Assembly (NCBI GenBank): GCA_013202595.1
Contig: JABMPV010000290.1
Coordinates: 1 to 9,721, forward strand
DNA from: a bacterium
GTDB lineage: Bacteria; Actinomycetota; Acidimicrobiia; Spongiisociales; UBA11373
Length of the DNA stretch: 9,721 nt
Direction: 5' to 3'
The position numbers and the translations under genes are program-made. Below are positions 7,258 to 9,721 of the stretch, piece by piece (position 1 is the stretch's first letter; the number at the start of each line of letters is the position of its first letter). The notes beneath the pieces are model-generated. The model searched no databases. It was not told the origin of the DNA and saw only the letters and a list, made by a program, of their open reading frames with translations.

Positions 7258-7275
7258 CCGGCCGACTCATCGCAG

Positions 7276-9721
7276 TCAGACCCCTGCGCTCCTCGCAGCC
7301 CACCTGTTGAGGAACATCACGCTGAAGAACGATGCCGCCGTGAGCGACGCGATGACCGGCCATGTGCTCAGTGGCAGCCACGCGACGTCGAACAGCGAGC
7401 GGCCGACCGGGGTGTACAGCACCAGCAGATGCAGCGCGAACGAGCCGAGTACCGAGATCACGAGCATCCTGTTGCGCCCCGGGCCGTCACGGAGGCGACC
7501 CGAACGTGCCCTGATCGAGTAGGCGTGGGCCAACTGGACCGTGACGAGAGTCGTGAAGACCATCGTGCGCACCACAGGCCATTCCAGACCCATCACGTAC
7601 CAGCCGATCACAAGAGCACCGAGGGTGGCAGATGCCAGGATCGCCCCGTGGCGCAGCAGGGCCAACTGACGGCGAACCGACAGGATGTCTCTGCTCTTGT
7701 CGGGCGGCCGGTCCATGATCCCTGGTGGCGGCGGGTCGATTCCCAGCGCGAGCGCCGGAAGGCCGTCGGTGACCAGATTGATACATAGCAACTGGACGGC
7801 CAGCAGCGGGTCCCCCAGCGCACCGAACGCAAGGAACCCGACGAACATCGTCAGGACCTCAGAGGCGTTGCACGACAGCAGGTAGTAGACGACGGTCTTG
7901 AGGTTGGTGAAGATCCCACGACCCTCCTTGACCGCCGCGACGATCGAGGCGAAGTCGTCGTCTGCCAGCACGATCGATGAGGCATCCTTGGCCACGTCGG
8001 TGCCGCTGCCCATGGCAACACCGACGTCGGCCGAGCGGAGGGCCGGCGCGTCATTCACCCCGTCGCCGGTCATCGAGGTGATCTCTCCCCTGCTCCGCCA
8101 GGCTTCGACGATCTTGACCTTGTCCAGGGGGTCGATCCTGGAGTAGACCTGATAGCGGTGGACGTCGGTGACCAGATCGTCGACCGACATCTCCCTGAGG
8201 TGCTCGCCGCGCATCACCTTGCCCGACTCGTCGAGAATCCCCACCTCCCGCGCCACGGCCCGTGCAGTCACCTCGTGATCGCCCGTCACCATCACCACGG
8301 CGATCCCGGCTCGTCTGGCCTCGACTACCGACGGTGCTGCCGCCTCGCGGATCTCATCGCTCATCCCGGTCAACCCTGCGAAGACGAGGCCGGCTTCGAT
8401 GACGTCCTGATCAGCGTCCACCATGTCGGAGCCCAACCTGTAGGCGAAGGCGAGCGTTCGCAGGCCGGATCGGGCCAACTGCGCCGCCTGCTCGAGTACC
8501 TCGTCGGGTGCCAGGCCGATCGCAGCCGGGCCGTGTTCCGTCTCGATGCGATCACACCGTGCGAGCACCTCCTCGGGCGCCCCTTTGACCATGACCACCT
8601 CTGCTTCACCGAAGGCGTGGATGGTGCTCATGCGCTTGCGCCGCGAATCGAAGGCGATCTCATCGAGTCTGGGAGATTCGGCCCGGATCGGCCCGGGATC
8701 CACCGCCATGTCACTCAGTGCAATCAGCAGGGCGCTCTCGGTGGGATCGCCGATCGCGCTGCCGTCATCAGCAACCGACGCGTCGTTGCAGAGAGCGGCG
8801 ACACTGATGAAGGCGGCAACCCGCGGGTCGGATGGGTCGAGAGCGCCCGGGTGGCCCTCGAGGCGATCGAGGACCACCTGCTGCACCCTGATCTCGTTGC
8901 GTGTGAGTGTCCCCGTCTTGTCGGTGCAGATGACGCTCGCCGACCCGAGAGCCTCGACTGCAGGGAGTCGCCTGACTATGGCGTTGCGCTCGGCCATGCG
9001 CTGCACTCCACCAGACAGGGTGATCGTCACCACCGCCGGCAGGCCCTCCGGGATCGCGGCGACGGCCAGCGCCACGGCCGTCAGGATCATCGCCTCGATC
9101 GGATTGCCCCGCAGCACGCCTGCAAGGAACACGAGACCCGCAGTGCCGATGGCCAGGAGTGCGAGGCGCTTGCCGACCCTGTCCAACTCGATGGTGAGCG
9201 GGGAATCCGGTTCCTCCTGGGCGAGAACGTCGGCAATGCGGCCCATCTCGGTGGAAGCACCCGTCTCGACGACGATCGCCACACCCCTGCCCGAGGCAAT
9301 CGACGTGCCCGAAAACAGCATCGAGTGCCGGTCACCGAGCGACGAACCGGATGCTGCGGAGTCGGGCCATTTCCTGGCCGCGAACGACTCGCCGGTGAGC
9401 GCCGATTCCTCAACTTCGAGGTGGGCCGCCGAAATCACTCTCGCATCGGCGGCGATCCGGTCGCCGGCCGCAATGACCAGCACGTCTCCCGGAACGATAT
9501 CGGCCCCCGCCACCCGTTGCTGGACGCCATCGCGCAACACCACGGCCTCGAGTGCGGACATCTCCTCCAGCCGCGCCAGCGCCGTCTCGGCGCGAGCCTC
9601 CTGGACGAATCCGAGGATCGCATTCAGCAAGACGATCGCAACGATGACCCCGGCATCGATCCATTCATCGAGGCCGATCCCGCTGACGATGGCCGCGGCC
9701 GCCAAGATCCAGATCATCACA
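7276..9721 (-). CDS. P-type cation ATPase, Ca2+ (type II) family, N-terminus cut by window edge
   Basis: This ATP-driven pump most likely exports Ca2+ (or Mn2+). At least 814 residues are present; the cytoplasmic N-terminus (perhaps 50-70 residues) lies beyond the right edge, and the visible part begins in the first membrane helix. Residues are counted from codon 9718-9720. Actuator TGES is at 109-112; PEGLP in M4 at 224-228; phosphorylation motif DKTGTLT at 267-273; nucleotide-domain KGAPE at 379-383; TGD at 479-481; DPLDK at 530-534; TGDGVNDAP at 551-559. Cation-site residues match SERCA: Glu225 (E309), Asn618 and Glu621 in M5 (N768, E771), Asn648, Thr651 and Asp652 in M6 (N796, T799, D800). 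In M8 the Glu908 position holds Gln729, as in many bacterial and plasma-membrane Ca2+ pumps. Na+/K+-type pumps have Asp in place of Asn648, so that subclass is unlikely. It converges on the LCP gene and appears intact otherwise. Confidence 0.93.
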   Translation of the reverse strand, partial: VMIWILAAAAIVSGIGLDEWIDAGVIVAIVLLNAILGFVQEARAETALARLEEMSALEAVVLRDGVQQRVAGADIVPGDVLVIAAGDRIAADARVISAAHLEVEESALTGESFAARKWPDSAASGSSLGDRHSMLFSGTSIASGRGVAIVVETGASTEMGRIADVLAQEEPDSPLTIELDRVGKRLALLAIGTAGLVFLAGVLRGNPIEAMILTAVALAVAAIPEGLPAVVTITLSGGVQRMAERNAIVRRLPAVEALGSASVICTDKTGTLTRNEIRVQQVVLDRLEGHPGALDPSDPRVAAFISVAALCNDASVADDGSAIGDPTESALLIALSDMAVDPGPIRAESPRLDEIAFDSRRKRMSTIHAFGEAEVVMVKGAPEEVLARCDRIETEHGPAAIGLAPDEVLEQAAQLARSGLRTLAFAYRLGSDMVDADQDVIEAGLVFAGLTGMSDEIREAAAPSVVEARRAGIAVVMVTGDHEVTARAVAREVGILDESGKVMRGEHLREMSVDDLVTDVHRYQVYSRIDPLDKVKIVEAWRSRGEITSMTGDGVNDAPALRSADVGVAMGSGTDVAKDASSIVLADDDFASIVAAVKEGRGIFTNLKTVVYYLLSCNASEVLTMFVGFLAFGALGDPLLAVQLLCINLVTDGLPALALGIDPPPPGIMDRPPDKSRDILSVRRQLALLRHGAILASATLGALVIGWYVMGLEWPVVRTMVFTTLVTVQLAHAYSIRARSGRLRDGPGRNRMLVISVLGSFALHLLVLYTPVGRSLFDVAWLPLSTWPVIASLTAASFFSVMFLNRWAARSAGV

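Noticed and set aside
7251..7275. Possible terminator between the convergent LCP and ATPase genes
   Set aside because: Only a 4-bp stem (GAGT/ACTC at 7252-7255 and 7265-7268) with a 9-nt loop is seen, with no T-run on either strand, so it is too weak to call.
7276..9721. Na+/K+-type or Na+-exporting identity for the P-type ATPase, which would have completed the Na+/K+ theme
   Set aside because: The M6 motif INLVTDG with Asn648 and the M5 NASE pattern match Ca2+ pumps, whereas Na+/K+ pumps have Asp in the first M6 position.
1..9721. A wholly new defence, secretion or mobile system
   Set aside because: All six genes belong to known families with intact motifs. There are no terminal inverted repeats, integrase or transposase genes, spacer arrays or RNA genes that I can detect.

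Overview
The window is high-GC DNA with dense, GC-ending codon use, frequent GTG starts and no tRNA, rRNA, mobile element or CRISPR array. The style points to an actinobacterium. A relative of the Acidimicrobiia is my best guess, from the Thr-rich linker of the exported protein and the apparently leaderless GTG starts, but I cannot prove that placement.

Layout, left to right. Positions 1-1507 (minus) hold the first ~500 codons of a membrane-bound, cation-pumping pyrophosphatase (hppA); its C-terminus lies beyond the left edge. Positions 1613-3061 (minus) encode TrkH, the K+ channel-like subunit of a Trk uptake system. Positions 3063-4409 (minus) encode TrkA, its nucleotide-binding RCK subunit. 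The transcription order is trkA, trkH, hppA. A 91-bp divergent intergenic region separates trkA from nhaA (4501-5892, plus), a Na+/H+ antiporter. A LytR-CpsA-Psr (LCP) family cell-wall protein follows at 5950-7257 (plus). A P-type cation ATPase of the Ca2+ (SERCA-like) type converges on it from the right (7276-9721, minus; N-terminus cut by the window edge). No gene-free stretch exceeds about 105 bp.

Five of the six genes move or gate monovalent or divalent cations. The pyrophosphatase carries residues of the K+-dependent subclass and a Glu at the position typical of Na+-pumping members. It lies downstream of K+ uptake genes, with a Na+/H+ antiporter diverging from them. A plausible reading is a Na+/K+ homeostasis neighbourhood: TrkAH imports the K+ that the pyrophosphatase needs as cofactor, while the pyrophosphatase and NhaA expel Na+. 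The Ca2+-type ATPase and the LCP protein may be separate transcription units.

I found no evidence of an entirely new system. The points most worth a second look are the ion-specificity signature of the pyrophosphatase in this context, near-identical leaderless-type promoter motifs upstream of nhaA and the LCP gene, and the unusual N-terminal half of the LCP protein.
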